DNA of 39,304 bases from positions 1-39,304 of IMG/VR virus record IMGVR_UViG_3300005253_000035. One strand, given 5' to 3'. The position numbers were made by a program, and so were the translations under genes. Below the pieces are notes generated by a model. The model did not search any database, was not told where the DNA came from, and saw only the letters and a program-made list of their open reading frames with translations. Shown here piece after piece: positions 38,998 to 39,304 of this stretch. The DNA is from a virus. Numbering within the stretch: the first letter of the stretch is position 1; each line of letters starts with the position of its first letter.

Positions 38998-39304
38998 ATG
39001 AGAAAGTATCTTGTTATCGTAATTATTCTATGCTGTTTTTTATCAGCATACGGGCAGTTCGTCCCCTTTTCGCCACAGCAGTTTAACGATGAGACTTGGC
39101 GTGTTTTCGATAATGGCGACCCCACTAAAAGGGTGGAATTTGAATTGTCTGGCCTGACTACAAGCACTACCCGCACGCTGACCATTCCGGATGCAAGTGG
39201 CACTATTGCGTTGACGTCTGACCTTACTACTGGTTACGTACCTTATACTGGTGCAAATGCTAACTTGAATATGGGAGTTTATTCTAGCCGCTTTGACGGC
39301 GGGG
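38998..39304 (+). CDS. Tail fibre / receptor-binding protein, N-terminal part with signal peptide
   Basis: First 102 codons of the 960-residue fibre that continues from base 1. The N-terminus MRKYLVIVIILCCFLSAYGQ is a classic Sec signal peptide: two basic residues, hydrophobic core, likely cut after AYG. Next comes RVFDNGDPTKRVEFELSG and TTRTLTIPDASGTIALT, the fibre start motif. The frame is the same on both sides of the join, which confirms the circle. Signal peptides are not expected on tail fibres that assemble in the cytoplasm. Confidence 0.85.
   Translation, partial: MRKYLVIVIILCCFLSAYGQFVPFSPQQFNDETWRVFDNGDPTKRVEFELSGLTTSTTRTLTIPDASGTIALTSDLTTGYVPYTGANANLNMGVYSSRFDGG
39184..39304. repeat. 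Right copy of 121-bp terminal direct repeat
   Basis: Identical to the first 121 bases. It lies wholly inside the tail fibre gene. See the left copy for interpretation. Confidence 0.95.

Noticed and set aside
1-39304. CRISPR array, tRNA or stop-codon reassignment
   Set aside because: No regularly spaced repeats or cloverleaf found; TAA, TAG and TGA are all used as normal stops.

Overview
The window holds one complete, circularly mapping phage genome. The last 121 bases repeat the first 121 exactly, so the unique unit is 39,183 bp and the tail-fibre gene runs across the join. Every supported gene lies on the + strand, many overlap as ATGA or TGATG, and most have AAGGAG-type ribosome binding sites. 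I see no integrase, excisionase, repressor, tRNA or CRISPR array, and no DNA polymerase. It looks like a virulent, siphovirus-like phage with an HK97-type head and a tail of modest length. The host is a bacterium: Sec signal, lipobox, murein hydrolase and sigma70-like promoters. Several proteins (the glycosylase-like lysin, the zinc protein at 11576, the beta-repeat protein at 11816, the split ParB/methylase pair) remind me of phages and mobile DNA of Planctomycetota and similar sediment or groundwater bacteria. That is an impression, not proof.

Layout. (1) 29475 to the right end and on to 13778 is the late block: terminase small subunit, a small membrane protein, a J-domain protein, terminase large subunit, a portal-MuF fusion, five small genes, protease, HK97 capsid, decoration-like proteins, tail fibre (across the join), connector, head closure, neck, tail terminator, three tandem tail-tube paralogues, a tail chaperone with a -1 frameshift, a short tape measure, distal tail and fibre proteins, then a membrane/lysis cassette (coiled-coil membrane protein, lipoprotein, holin). 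The block ends in a strong terminator at 13852-13890. (2) 13898-17640 is the early block: promoters, a GIY-YIG endonuclease, many small genes, a methyltransferase-like protein, and a promoter-RNA-terminator unit at 17434-17640. (3) 17803-20797 is DNA metabolism: a putative annealing protein, a Cas4-like Fe-S exonuclease and a DUF1376-type replication protein. (4) 20794-29500 is an accessory block: signal-anchored lysin, Lar-like, YopX, DUF2284-like, an HNH-AP2 domain embedded in a zinc protein, DUF5131 radical SAM, a PD-(D/E)XK nuclease, ParB-like plus DNA methylase, and a YkgJ-like protein.

The most novel item is an apparent noncoding RNA of about 173 nt at 17468-17640. It has its own promoter and intrinsic terminator. 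Two long helices (13 and 12 bp) interleave as a pseudoknot or switch, and a following linker contains CCUCCU, the same core as the ribosomal anti-Shine-Dalgarno. A second short promoter-hairpin-terminator unit lies at 13902-14036. Other points worth a second look are the signal peptide on the tail fibre, the three tail-tube paralogues, the J-domain gene between the terminase genes, the Lys-rich repeat/zinc-finger protein beside the protease, and structured intergenic hairpins in the head operon.
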